64,000 nt of DNA from Pegea sp. RAD2-039 (Eukaryota; Chordata; Thaliacea; Salpida; Salpidae): NCBI GenBank assembly GCA_034620365.1, contig JAQGEQ010000299.1, forward strand, positions 248,001 to 312,000, read 5' to 3'. Position 1 is the first letter of the stretch, and each line of letters opens with the position of its first letter. Shown here piece after piece: positions 12,252 to 25,200 of the stretch. Position numbers and translations under genes: made by a program. A model generated the notes under the pieces. That model was given only the letters and a program-made list of their open reading frames with translations. It was not told where the DNA came from and made no database searches.

Positions 12252-14818
12252 TCAGTTGCATTTGTATAGAAGGTGTCAAAAGTTAAAACGTATTTTGTAA
12301 TTATTGATTTATTTTGATTGATTATTTAAACAAAAGCTTTATGAAACTTATGTGATAAGAAAGCACAGAGATATGTTCAGTTCGAGCTATGGTGTTTGTA
12401 AAAGTTATTTTTTCATTTCTATAATAATTCACTTTTAATTATTTAATAAACATTCAACAAATTAAAAAAGAAGGTTGATAATAGTCTAAGTTTAAAATAT
12501 AGATTGTTATTAACCCCCGTTTATAAATGGAAATATTTTGAAAAAATTTAACGTTTGAATTAAAAAGTATATAATAGTCAAATTAGAATAAACTGATAAT
12601 TAGCATGTCTACTTCTTCTATTCTAAGTATGTGAATTTTTAAGATCACACTATTCGAAAAATGTTCAAATTAAAACTGAAACAAAAACTAATAAGATCTT
12701 TCCAAAAGTAATAAGAACAAATTATTATTTGAAATAAGTTTAAGTGTTCACCTAGAAAGTTTGTTAAACTTTTTCGATTGTGATTATATGATACTTAATA
12801 GTTGATTTAATTTCAAGTTTTTTTTTCTTTTTTTTTATATATATATAAATGCAAAGGAGGGTGCCTAAAGAGAGCACATCTCACTAACACACATTCTCAG
12901 GAGTTTTTTATGGTTTTTCTCAGGAGTTTTATATGTCTCCACCTGGGGTCGAACCCGGTACTTCCTAGCTAGATGTACCTTGTAGCTAGGTGTAGTAACC
13001 GCTTCGCCACCAAGCAGGAACATTTTTTAAATATATTTGCATTTTTATCTATTTGATTCAGAACTTGGTATCAAAAAACTTCAAATATTTAAATGACTAA
13101 ATGAGATTTGATGTTTTACTAAATTATTTTTTAAGATTCATTGAACAGATATGTAAGTGACAACAGCGTACGTTTTTGTAACTTTTGAAAAGTAAACTGA
13201 AGAAAGTTCATCGCTAGTTAATTGTGAAAGATAAAATCTTCTAAACTGTAAAAGTTTATCAGATCATCTCAGAAGAGACCATAAATTAGCGCCAAAATCA
13301 AAAACAGCTCGATATAATATAGATAATGAAATTTATTTACTTTGCATATGATTCGTAACGGCTTTCTTCTTTGTGTTAATAAAACGTTTCATCCAAAGAT
13401 CAATATTTGGAGTAGAACCTTGTTGATAGCAGGTAAAAAGTAAGATGTATGAATAAATTTCATTTGAGAAGACTTTATATCATATTGCACAAGATTTGAT
13501 AATATTTTACTTACAGCAATATCTGTAAAGCCTTTTACAATGCTTATTTCCTTAAAAATCATAAATTGCTAAAAGGTAAAGGAAGCTGCTTTTATCAATA
13601 AAAGGAAATTATAAAAGTAAGTTGAAAAATCTTTTAGTATTTGATGAAAAAAGCACTATTCAGTAGTGAAACAGTGTAGATAGTATAAAAGATGTATATT
13701 TAGATAACTTTTAGATATATAAATTGATAAGTAATATATTATTATATCTAGAAATGTATATGCAGTAGAATAAGTTTCACTAAACTGTGTAGAAGTGAAA
13801 AGTTAAACTTTGTGAGATTTAGAATACTCTTAAAGGCAAATTAGTTTGACTCTAAAATATAAAATAATCTTGTTTCAATCCAACCTTGTATAAAAGGTTT
13901 TATGTTACATTTTTAAAAACTTATTATGGTAAGTTGATTTAATAAGGAATTGCAAAGATTAAATTTTAATTGAAAGTTAATGTTGTTGGTGAAATAATGA
14001 AAAACTATACACCATTAAAGTTAGAATAAAAAAGTTATTTAAGGCTTATTATTTAAAGCTAAAATCTTTGTAAGTATTTATGTTCATCATAAAAGAATTA
14101 ACAGAATGGAGAAGATAAAGAAAATTTAAAGAAAAAATCCTTAAACTCTTTTTTGTATCTCACTATGTTTTGTTTTTAACATCAACACTAACAGTATATT
14201 GAAGTAGGCCTTATTTTTTATTATTGTAAATATTTAAGTTGATCTTGAAGTATTATAATAGAATAAGCCTTCTACTTGATATTTTAAAGATTAACATCAA
14301 CTAAAAATGTTGAGAAAGATTACTGATTAACAAGCAACCAGTGATCACAAGTTTGTAAAACTTCATAAACTTAATGTTGAAGATAATCAGTGTAAACATG
14401 TTCAATTATTTTCTCAATTTCAACATTCAGTGTTTTTTCATAATTTGTTTTCTATTTTAGCAGTCACTAGTTTCATTTTAGCATTTTGTAAAATTTTATG
14501 GTTTTTTCAACTAACTTAAACTAGACTTAAAAAGCAATGATGTGTAACTCTTATTTTTACACCAAACTAGATATTAACATAAAAAGAACAATTTTCTCTA
14601 AACTATTTACCATACCTAAAATGTAGTTTTCTATTATGTCACTAATGTTTACTCCTGTAAGAATGTAAAGTAGAAAATAGAATTAATGGAAATTAGTGTA
14701 TAAACTATAAGATAATATAATAGATAGTCGGCTTTAGAGTTACAACTGAAAGACTGATAGATATATGATGCATGAAATTAATAAATAACTAATTATTTTT
14801 TAACAGATATCTTTAAGA
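12252..14818. other. Spacer between unit 2 and gene copy 3
   Basis: Near copy of 5116-7682; nothing supported except the SINE at 12833-13021. Confidence 0.6.
12833..13021 (-). mobile_element. tRNA-derived SINE, copy in unit 2
   Basis: Duplicate of the SINE at 5697-5885, carried along with the unit; it is not an independent insertion. Confidence 0.75.
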
Positions 14819-17490
14819 ATGTTTTCGAAATACAGACGAATCAAAACATACTTGACTGTTGTTTTTCTTCTTCTGTTAATATATTTGTTGATATATTACC
14901 ATAATGTTATGAATCAAAATCCATTAAAGAATTATAAAAGCCATTTTGGAGAAAAAACAAACTCAATCTTTTTCAACAAGCTAAGAAATCTAAATATTTC
15001 AAATAAAGAAACGTATGTAAATAATCCAAAAGCTTATGATGAACTACAAAACAGTGTTGTTGATATTATGACTAATATATCAGAAAAGGTAAATAAAAAT
15101 TCTGATCTTTGAAAATAAACAAACAGCTGGATTACTTATACCATCTAATTTTTTATGTTACATTCACCAAAAATTACTAAATTTCTTTTTAATTAAACTT
15201 TATATTGTCGTAGAAATATGAGTTTTTTGTAGAATCCATTAGAGGAACTATTATAGATAACTAAAAACAAATTTTTGTAGTAAACAAACTTAAAGTGTTC
15301 CTTCTTCCTTTTTTTCTTTAAGGTGTTGAAAAATAAACAAGTTTTGAAGCTTAAAGAAATTATAATAAACAACTTGTAACAAAATCAGATCTAGAAAATT
15401 ATCAAAATTATTTTATTCAAATTTTCTTTGTGCAAACAAAACACTTTCAAATGATAAATATTTTCAAGTAGAAACGAATCTTGTACTGGTACCGACCTTG
15501 GGGTTCACCGGTACAACTTCATATATTACCACCTGAATGTGGAAAGTGCGAAGTGACTGATGACACTTCAAAAGTTTGTTTTAAATATTTATATGAATTT
15601 ACGATTGTCTCTTTTTAATCAGCTAATATCTCAAATATATTATATTTCTTTGATACAAAATGATAATTATAATAAAAAACTACTAGATATTAAGTTTTGC
15701 AATACAAATTGGTCTGCATAAGTTACAAAATAAGTTATTTATAAACACAATCCTTTAATTTTTACTTGTTTCTTTAAGTAAAAAAGCGACAAAGGTAATT
15801 AGAACTCAAATTTCTTTTATATGTTGATCAATTCATTGCTTTCAAGAATACTTGAAAAATTAGAAATCTTAAAATAATATTTCATCAACTTTCTAATTAA
15901 ATAAAAGATAACTTGAACACATTGAAATATTATTTTGTATTACTTACAAACAGTTTTACTTTTTTAACAATAAAACAACTTACATTTCAGTTAAATGATG
16001 CAGACACTGCAGCTGTAGTATTTCATATAACTGAAATTAATTATGATACAATACCAAAAACAAGGTAAATGATACTTACTTGCTGATTATTTTAAACCTT
16101 ATTTTATTCCAGTTAGCACAAACTAGGTTATAATTAGAATGAACGATTATTTATTATTTAAAAAGATAATTTCAATATTTTTTTCAGAAATCCAATTCAT
16201 TATTATGTTTATTACGCAGCAGAAGGACCTCAGTATATTCGTTTCGCAGCACATAAAGAGTTTTTAGAATTTGATAATTTCTTTAATTTAACGATGTCAT
16301 ATAGGTAATCAGGAACTAAAAATTTCAATGCTTTCTAGATTTATTTTTCTCTTAACTTTTAATTAGCATTAACAAGTTTTCCTTCTCAAATTACTTTTCT
16401 AAATTTACTTTAATTTTAAAACAGTTGTAAAAAGACACAAGCTACTAAAGTAAAATGTGATTTTAGATAAACAAATTTTATATTTTAATGGTTTTGAAAA
16501 AGTTGGAACGATTTGTTGTATATAAATCAGTTTATTTTCAAACTGTACATTACCAGCTGGTCAAAAAATAAAATTAAAAAACTTTCGGTAAAATTAAATT
16601 CAACAAAATAATCATTTGATTTTACTTTGAATAATAGATCATAAAATAGGCTGTTCAATGACTACTTCAGAAACATTTTGCTTTTCAGACGATATTCTGA
16701 TGTCTTTACACCATATGACACAATGTCTCACGTCTTAGATCAGTTGAAACAAAAGTACAAAGACACCAACGATTCAGGAATTTCAGTCACCCTAAAGATG
16801 AAGACTCGATTTGCCGTATGGATTGTTTCAAACTGTGACTTGACCCCTGGTGCTCGAGAGCGATTAGATGTTGTGGAAGAAATGGTTAAATCAGGAATTC
16901 CTGTGGATCGTCGGGGAAAATGTTTTCCTGAAAACGAACCACCTCCAGGAAAACGAGCCGACCGTGGAAATGGGGAACAATCTAAGTTTTTAGCAGAATC
17001 CAAATTTGTTTTATCATTTGAAAACAGTCACAATTGCAAAGATTATTTTACTGAGAAATTGTTTTGGAATGGTTTTCTACCTGGTGCAGTACCAATTATT
17101 TGGGGAGCACCAAAAGAAGATTATGAAAAAGTAATTCCTCCTCATAGTGCAATATTTTTGGATGATTATCCAAATTTGAAAGACTTAGCTGCTTACTTAA
17201 ATTATTTAGACAAAAATGAAACAGCTTATAGAGAATATTTTGAATGGAGACTGATGGATGTAGAAGAAATGTCCGATTATGGTCGCAAAACATCTTTGTG
17301 TCAATTATGTCGAATAGTACATGGAGTAAATATTGATAATTTGTTTTCTCCAAATGTTCCCAGACTCCAAAAAATTCCCTTGTTCGGTTTTCCAGAAGAA
17401 CCTCGGATTGTGAAATCAATTCATGAATGGGAATTTGGTGACAAAAACAAGAGATGTTTTGAATTTCCTTCAAAATATTCTACTGTTTAA
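14819..17490 (+). CDS. Alpha-1,3-fucosyltransferase (GT10), copy 3 (diverged)
   Basis: Exons 14819-15088, 15472-15573, 15991-16064, 16188-16304 and 16689-17490 give 454 residues with intact splice sites. Exons 1-3 match copy 2. Exon 4 and the first half of exon 5 carry many replacements: NPDHYYVYHVA becomes NPIHYYVYYAA, the hallmark YRRDSD becomes YRRYSD, DRMSRVSLEL becomes DTMSHVLDQL, and FFNAFLPG becomes FWNGFLPG. The loss of the acidic residue in YRRDSD, which is strongly conserved in GT10 enzymes, may change activity or acceptor choice; the donor-binding region is kept. The 3' flank lacks the GT10 fragment found in units 1 and 2. Confidence 0.9.
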
Positions 17491-18599
17491 AATTGATCAT
17501 TAGAAATTTATTTATCTTTTGTTAAATTTATATATTTTAAAATTTTCATTAAAGAAGTAAAACTTTATTTACTGCCAGACTTCTATCTGTAACTATTAGA
17601 CACATTTTCGAGATAGTTAAAAAGAATTTTTTTTCATCTTATTAAGTAGGCTTTTTAAATACAAAATTTCAAATACAAACTTTATGTTTACAAAAATTTC
17701 TTTTAGTTTTACCACACCCAGATTTTTTCAGTGAAAAATTATCAAAAAGAAAATTTAATCTTTTCAACAAAAGTAAGTTCAATGAAATAAAATTTTAAAA
17801 TCATAAAAATACAATTTTCTTATTTCGGAAACACTTTTTTCAGAACTTTTATTAACATTTTTGACCAAAATGATATTAAATTTACTTTATTGTTGTTAAA
17901 GTTTTTGAAATTATTATATCATTTTTTATTACTTTTTCAGATTTTAAGAAACTATTGAAACATTTCTATAAAATAATTTTTTTCTTATTCTTATCATGTA
18001 TCTACTTTCAGCTTCTATTTTAGTGAGTCTTATCTAAACTATTTTATAGAAAATTTTTAATTACATTTCACAATTATTACTTCTAATCAGGAAATATTTG
18101 TAAACGATTTGCTTTTTTTTCAAATTTTGAAACATCAAATTGTTGATTTAAAGTTTTATTGAAAGTTATTTTGAATTTTCTTCAATTTTAATGTTTACAA
18201 TTTATAATGAGCATTTGATAGAAGAAAATATATAAAGACTATGTGGATATGATTAAATGTTTTTAATGTACAAATTAGTAACTGAATCATACAAAGTCTG
18301 TTCAAAAAATAAATTTCATATCAACAATTATTTTGCTGAAAAAGTTTAAAAATAAATCTTTTAAATGGAATTATTTTAAGTTGAAGTTAATTGAATCAAA
18401 ACTTAAAATAAGAAATCTAGTTTTAGCTAAATACTCTATAAAGTTTTGTAAGAAATCACTTTAGCAGTGATTTATTTTGAAATGTGATAATTTCTTTTAT
18501 TATCAATAAATAAAAGCTTTCAACGATTAATATAAAATATAAATATTACAATTAGCTTGAAAACTTATAAAGTGTTTATGGAGTAAGTACAAGCTCCTG
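17491..18599. other. Spacer between fucosyltransferase copy 3 and the F-box gene
   Basis: AT-rich. Homology to units 1 and 2 continues to about 18447 with one internal deletion near 17950, then ends. The two genes here are convergent, so this stretch holds both 3' ends. Confidence 0.6.
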
Positions 18600-21500
18600 C
18601 TAGATCTGAAGGGTATCTGGAAGAGTTCCTCCTCCGCTATAAGCGGAGTAAAGGGAAGAGTTTGGTGGTAAAGACGAACGAATCACATTCAAGTCTGTTG
18701 GTGAAATTGAAGAGCACATAGAAATATCTACTTGTTTTAACCACAAGCAATTCGAAGATATATCTATTAGAGACCTACAATTTTTTTCTTGTTAAAAATC
18801 GCTAAAAGTTAATTAAACAACTTGCTTTTTGGTGATCTTATCACAGCTAGAAAGATTTAATGATTGGAGTTTATTAAGATTACGAATCCAGTAAGCACCG
18901 GTATCTGATATCTAAAAATAGTTGAAAGGTCAAAGTTGAAAAATTTGAAGAGATGACTCACGTGATAGCAATAACGTAGAGATAAGTGAAGTAAATCTGG
19001 AAATGTTTCAGTAATTTGTTGAAGGATTGAATCATTTACAGCTCTTGAAAGAAATTCCAAACTCAAGCTCTGTAACATTGGAAAGACAGGCACTCTACAA
19101 TTAAAATTTATTTAGTTTCTTTAAATTTATTGTGATATCAAATAATATGCATCTACTACTTTTTTAAAAGTTAATTTGTGAATTTTGAAAATCTAACAAA
19201 AAGTCTTTACCTAAATATGTTCTTAAAACTAAAAGAAGAAATATCAGGATTATTTGAGATATTCAAACTCCTTAATTTGCTTAATCTGATAATTCCACGA
19301 GACTTCATAAACTTCTCAATCTCTTCAGTCATATCTACATCAAATTTACAAATTTATTTTTAGTTTAATTTAAAATAATTTAAAAACTCAACTCAATTCT
19401 GTCTCCTGTCTACTAGGTGATTCAAACAAGCCAGCATAACCATGAGTATTACTATACTTTTTATCTTCTGAGTTAGAAGGACCACGGATTTTTAAATTTG
19501 TTGGGATTCCTAATAACCCGAAGTCAGTAACTTCAGAACACCAAGAAATATCCAGTGAGGTAAGGTTGAGTAAATGTAGAGAAATCAACTTTACAATTTT
19601 CGAATTAGCAAATAGTAGATGAAAAAGATGACTCACCTGTATGATGTCGTCAGTGATTGTCTTTGAAGATCCTATGCTAAGATGAGTTAGATTCGAAATA
19701 TTTAATTGTGGATGAAGAGATAAAATAGGAAGATCGTCTTCGATGGGATCTTCAAAAGTCCTGAGATTCAAGACATTTGAAAGATTTTTTAGAAGATGAA
19801 GCTAAAAAAAACTTACTCTTCATCAAAGTCGTCATTATTTTGAATAAAAAGTTGATTAAAACCGCTTAATATCCATTTCCTATAAATTTATCATAGTTTC
19901 AGATCATTTAATAAATATTTCTTGAAAGCATATCAAAATTAGACAAAGATTAAGTTTTATTGACGTGTTGACATCATTTGATTCAAATTAAATTACTTGA
20001 TGTTAAGTTTTGTAATATGCAGTGTTTCCAAACATAAAATTTCGATTGGAAATTGATAACCGCAAGCATCTAGTTGTTCCAAGTTGGTCAAGTTGGTTAT
20101 GTCAGTAAAGCAATTAGAAGTTAACTGAAAATAATAATTTATTTGAAAATGTAAATATCATCTGCATTTAGGAAATATAAAACTGTCACAAAGTTGTCAT
20201 AATTAAAAAATGACTAATTTAAAGTTCAAAATTTTATCTCTAAAGTTAATGATTACACAATTAAAAGTAATAAATTTTAGTTTGAAAATGGCAAATACGA
20301 ACACAACTTACTTTTACACAATTGTTTAATGAAAGGATTTTCAGTTTTGATAAATTTTTACAAATTTCTCTTACAGCTTCATCATTAATTTCAACACAAC
20401 CGCTCAAATCTAAAACTTCAAGATTTATTTGATTTTGTGCAAGAATTTGAACTCCATAACTATTCAACGATCTTAGAATAATAAAAAATAAGTTAAATAC
20501 AAATGTATCATTTATATAGATAATGAAAAATTGCTACCAACTATAAAAAAGTTTCTTGTTTAATTTAGAAACAAGAAAATGCTACAAATTGAAACAAGAA
20601 AAAACTCACTTGCAATTCTGAAGAGAAAGTAACTTTAAATTGATATTTTCGGAGCAGCTCAAACTGGCAAGTGCATTTGAAGTAATATACGTTTGATTGA
20701 GACAGACTCGAGTTATTACTGACTCTGATTTAACAATTTGTTGTAATAAATTCCCAAAAGTCAACAGACTCATTCTAGATTCCACATTATTACTAAAAAG
20801 TCAATTAACAAGAATAACTTAATTACTAATCACTGTTATAATTAATTTTTTTAATAGTTTCTAGTTGTTGTATGAGTTGAAAAAAAACTTTGGATACAAT
20901 TGGTACAAATATAAGTTTAATAGTAATAAAATTACATTTATACCAATTATCATAAGATATCTCAAAATGTTGTTTCTCACTTCTTAAGGTATTTATTTAT
21001 TTTAAAAATATTAATTTAACTACTGATTGCTTTGAAATTATCTAAACTTTGATAAAATCATTAAAAACTAATGTAAACAATTTGATGTTTTCTCATAATT
21101 ACTAATAACAATTATAAATTGTAAAAGCAAATCAAACTTTAATTGAAGTTTAAACATTTAAAAGGGTCACCTGAACAGTAATGTTGAAATAGGAAAAGAA
21201 ACTGATTCTACTGAAGGACAAAGTTGCAGAAGATCAGATAAAATCAAATCATTTAAATAGGGTTGTGCTGAAATGCCAATATGTTTGATTTGCTTCAGGG
21301 AAAGTTTCAACTTTTCACATTTTTTATTTTTGATTGATGCAAGTGATGAAACTGACAAAAAAAGGTATTTGCAAGAAGTCAAATTCAACTCCTAAAAAGA
21401 TAATATTTTGAAGATTTCCAATTTTTTTGATCATCAAACAAATTTATTAGAACTAACTTGAAGGTTTTCACATTCTTTTAAAAGTTTGAAAAGCGTTTCT

Positions 21501-22249
21501 GGGAAGATAGAACAGTTTTTCAGCGAAAGTGATTTTAAGTGTGACCCAAAAAGATGATTGATTTTATCTCCTTCAAACTTTAAGATTAATCTTTAAAAAA
21601 AATTCTATAAATTTTTTGCCAACTTCTGGTTTACCAGGTTGTTATTAAATCGCTTTTTAATGAAGCAGAATCAGAAAACTTTATTTAATTCAACCGGTAA
21701 AAGTTTGGTGAGAAAAATAGTTTAACATTTATAAAAAGATATCATCTAATTCATAGAATTATATTTGTTAAAAGTTTAATTATAAAAATTAAATAAAAAA
21801 AACTCGCTTTTTGCATTGAGAATCGCTAAAATTCTTCAGAATCAGGTTTGCTGGTCTTATACTTATATCATAGAAGAGACTATCATATCTTGGGACAATT
21901 TTTTCTAGCAAGACTGCATCTAACTCAGCATAACTTTTCTTCAACAAGAATACACTTAAATAAGCGGCATACCTAAGAAGACACACAAAGATCTTTTAAA
22001 AATGTTAAAATCTTTTAAAAGATATTTAAGAATTAAAATAATTAGCAAAAGATATCTTACCATCTCTTACATACTATAGATTGTTCTCTTCTAGTAGGAA
22101 AGTCAAGATGTTCAAATATATATGACAAAATCTAGATAAAAAAACAAACAATTTAAAAACTTGATTTATAAGTGATGAAATTGTTTAAAAATTTTGAGAT
22201 GAATCTATATAATAATTCAACAGCATACTTCTATGGGTAAATAATCCAT
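18600..22249 (-). CDS. F-box and leucine-rich-repeat protein (FBXL-type SCF receptor)
   Basis: Fifteen minus-strand exons join in phase to about 660 residues: 22229-22249, 22061-22131, 21808-21972, 21458-21590, 21171-21391, 20610-20792, 20312-20471, 19997-20124, 19817-19879, 19637-19760, 19393-19588, 19211-19334, 18962-19094, 18826-18911 and 18600-18774. The protein opens with an F-box (MDYLPIEILSYIFEHL ... IVCKRWYAA), which in this family binds SKP1. Cysteine-type leucine-rich repeats follow (LEVLDLSGCVEINDEAV, LTSLDISWCSEVTDFGL, LQSLNLSSCDKIT, LKQVDISMCSSIS), the part that usually holds the substrate of an SCF ubiquitin ligase. Two introns use GC donors. A stop at 18813 appears only if the last intron is left unspliced. 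The exact FBXL orthologue is not identifiable by eye. Confidence 0.85.
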
Positions 22250-25200
22250 GATAAAAATCCACTATAATCATAGATTAAAAAGAAAATTGAAAATAAATAA
22301 ATAAAATTTTGCCAAAGATAACATAAGCCATGCAAATGCCTGAAAACAAACAAATTTTTCTGCTAAAATTAATGATTGAAATACATTTTAATCATTATTT
22401 TCAATAAAAAATTAAATTAACCAAAAATATATTTTTATACCAGCAGTTCATGCAATTAAATATAATCATATGATATAAAATGAGTGAGTTTATGATTAAA
22501 TGAGTCAGCTCACCTGACTTTATAGATTAGTATTCATATTTTTGTAAATTTAGTCAGAGTTGCGAAACTGATGGTCATTATATGATGCATCGCTTGAATT
22601 ATAAAAGTTTTGATTTTTTAATTTTTGATATACAAAAAATCCCCAAAGCTAAAACTTTTATTTTGTTTTCATTACGATCTAAATAAAAGAATTTAAATAA
22701 ACTTTATGTAATCTTATATTAGAATAATGAAATGTCAAAATTATTTCGATTAAAATTTTATGCGTTTATCTATTTATCTATAACTCAACGCTTGTAAATT
22801 ACTGATCAGGTGCACCCATAGTAAAGTTAGTTAAATTGATTAATTTAACCAAAATAGCGTAACTAAAAAGGACTTATATCTAAAAAGTTAAGGTATTTCC
22901 TTAAAATATGATAGAACTATCTAGAGAATAAAAAACTATAACAATGAAGTTTATAAAAACTTGTATTCTCAATAGTTCTAACCAAATTTGTTTGTTAGTT
23001 TAGTTTGAAAAATTCTCTTAAAATACTATTAAATAGTAGATTATGTAATTAAAACAACATCTACTTAATTCAATCTAATAGTTACTAAAAAAACAATCAA
23101 ATGTTTTCCTCGTAAATTTATACAAACTTTTTATGTTGTAGAAGGATTTAGCAGAAAAACTTCTAAGAACTTTTTGAATGTTAAGGCTTAATATTAACGT
23201 ATTTATGACTTAAACATATTTTCATTAAACCTGAGATTATCGATTCAGATATGTGTACAGAAGTTTTTGGTGGGTTCAAGCACTGTTTCTTTACAAGTCA
23301 CAGATTTTTAAAACTCAAGGAAAGATAAGATATATAAATAATTGACTTTTATACTTATATAGCACAAATAATGTAGTTATATTTTTAATGGTGGAAAATA
23401 GTTGTTTACAAATATTAAACTTCAAATACATATTCGCTCAAAATAAATCTTTAGCTAAAAATGAAATATGATACTTAAAACAGAAGTTTTTTCAAATAGA
23501 ATTTTAGTATTTAATTTTACTTTCTATTTACTTGAGATTGATGTTTTCTTAATTATAATATTTTATTCATACTATTAACTGTAGTAGTTGTTATCTTAAT
23601 GAAAAATATTAACATGATTGAGAGATACCAACTAAATATAGCTCAGTATAGTATTGAAGTTATAATTGTTAAAAATCCTTAGCTTTTTTTTAATTGAAAA
23701 ATGTTTAATTGGTATTTCAAAAAACTTTTATAAAATCGTCAGTCACTAAGGTGGAAGTACTTCAAAGAATAATTTTTTTTATTTATAAAATATTACCAAA
23801 AATATATCTCAGTTATCAATTTGTTACAAAATTGTGCAAAATTCTTCCCAAAAATTATGAAAATATAATCAAATAGCTTGTGTGATGTCCGCAGTATAAC
23901 TATTGAAAGTGAATAATTAACTCTACAAAAATTAATTGCCTGAATACAATAAGCATTTCACCCGATTTTTTGTTAGATATCTTTCATACAAATAAATTGT
24001 ATGTTTGACAAAAGTAATAAAATCATTAAAGACGTGACAAAAAGGTATTTATAGGTTAACAGTAAATTAGATAAACAAGCTTTTCAGGTAATATCTGACT
24101 TGTAAAACTAATTTTTAAATACAGCTAAATGACACTTACTTTATATTAATTTACATGGCTAAAAATATATAATAAAATAAATTCATAAATTCTAAAACTT
24201 GATAAAAATAATAAGGTTGCTAATAGTCTTAAAAAATCTTTATGTATAGTTTAAACCAATAATTTTCATAAAGAGGTTTGTAAATAGTTTAAAAGGTTTT
24301 ATTGTTATTTCAACAGATTTCTTAAAGCACCTAATCAAAACGAAAATAGAACAATTACTAAACGAGCATTTTAAAATAACATTAACAAATGCCTGTTTTA
24401 TTTGTAGATTTATCAAACTCTTATTCAAGTCAATTAGAAGACTTGAGGATATGGATTTCTAAAAGATGCATTTTTCGGAGTTTTAACAAGATAATACTTC
24501 AAATAAAAACTATTATTTTCATGTCATTCAACGGAAGTTATTTTGTCAAATGCGTTTCTCATAAAAATTGTTAAAATTATTGTTATGAGAAAAATTGTTG
24601 TCAATTATTTTGCACACATCAAAAAATCAGATTATTAAAATATATTGAGTTTTGTAAAAATGTTTTCGTTTGCAAAAATTTAATATAAAATTCTAAAAAT
24701 TATTAAAAATCTTTGAAGTAGATTTGAAATTACTTCTTTTAAATGAAAAATATTTATTCAGCAAAAATTATGAAAGTGACGCCAAAAATTTTTCTGCAAC
24801 TGCATGGTAAAACAAATTGGTCGAATAAAAATAAGGCCGGTTTAGAAGTGAAGTATAAACAAATTGGAGTCTTATAAAACGATTTAGAGGAAATTAGTGA
24901 GATAGATAAAATATAATGAAAAAGTTTTAAGTAATATATTAAATTCTAATGTTGCAAAAAATGCTGTAAAAACAAAATAGAAAAAATGAGATAGAACCAA
25001 AATCAATTAGCATATTTTGGCAGATATTAAAAAAAACGTTAAAATGTTGGACAGCTCCGTTCCAGAACGGTCCAACAACAAAAATAAGGTTTCCACCTCT
25101 ATAAGTGTTTTTTTAAATATATTTTCTTGAAAATTAAGCATCAAAAATCGGTTTTGAAGATGACAAGCAAAGCTTCTTGGTGATATTTACCAGGCATCAG

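Larger units (their letters stand above)
1..18447 (+). repeat. Tandem array of three ~7.14-kb units, each with a fucosyltransferase gene
   Basis: Unit 1 spans 1-7135 (its true left edge may lie outside the window), unit 2 spans 7136-14271 and unit 3 begins at 14272. Units 1 and 2 match almost base for base over their full length, introns and spacers included. Unit 3 matches to about 17940, lacks the roughly 670-690 bases corresponding to 3684-4360 of unit 1, resumes, and loses homology at about 18447. The near identity of non-coding DNA implies very recent duplication or ongoing homogenisation. Scattered single-base differences show the copies are not one read duplicated by the assembler. Confidence 0.95.

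Noticed and set aside
18813..18815. Stop codon as the end of the F-box gene.
   Set aside because: A GC donor at 18825 joins in frame to a further leucine-rich-repeat exon (18600-18774) with normal repeat spacing.
19762..19817. An apparent 15-base intron (GTAAGT, T-run, AG) in the F-box gene.
   Set aside because: Removing 15 bases brings a stop into frame. Using the next acceptor (CTCAG, ending at 19761) gives a 56-base intron and a continuous leucine-rich-repeat frame.
24240..24574. Overlapping short frames on both strands.
   Set aside because: Low-complexity AT-rich sequence without motif or splice signals.
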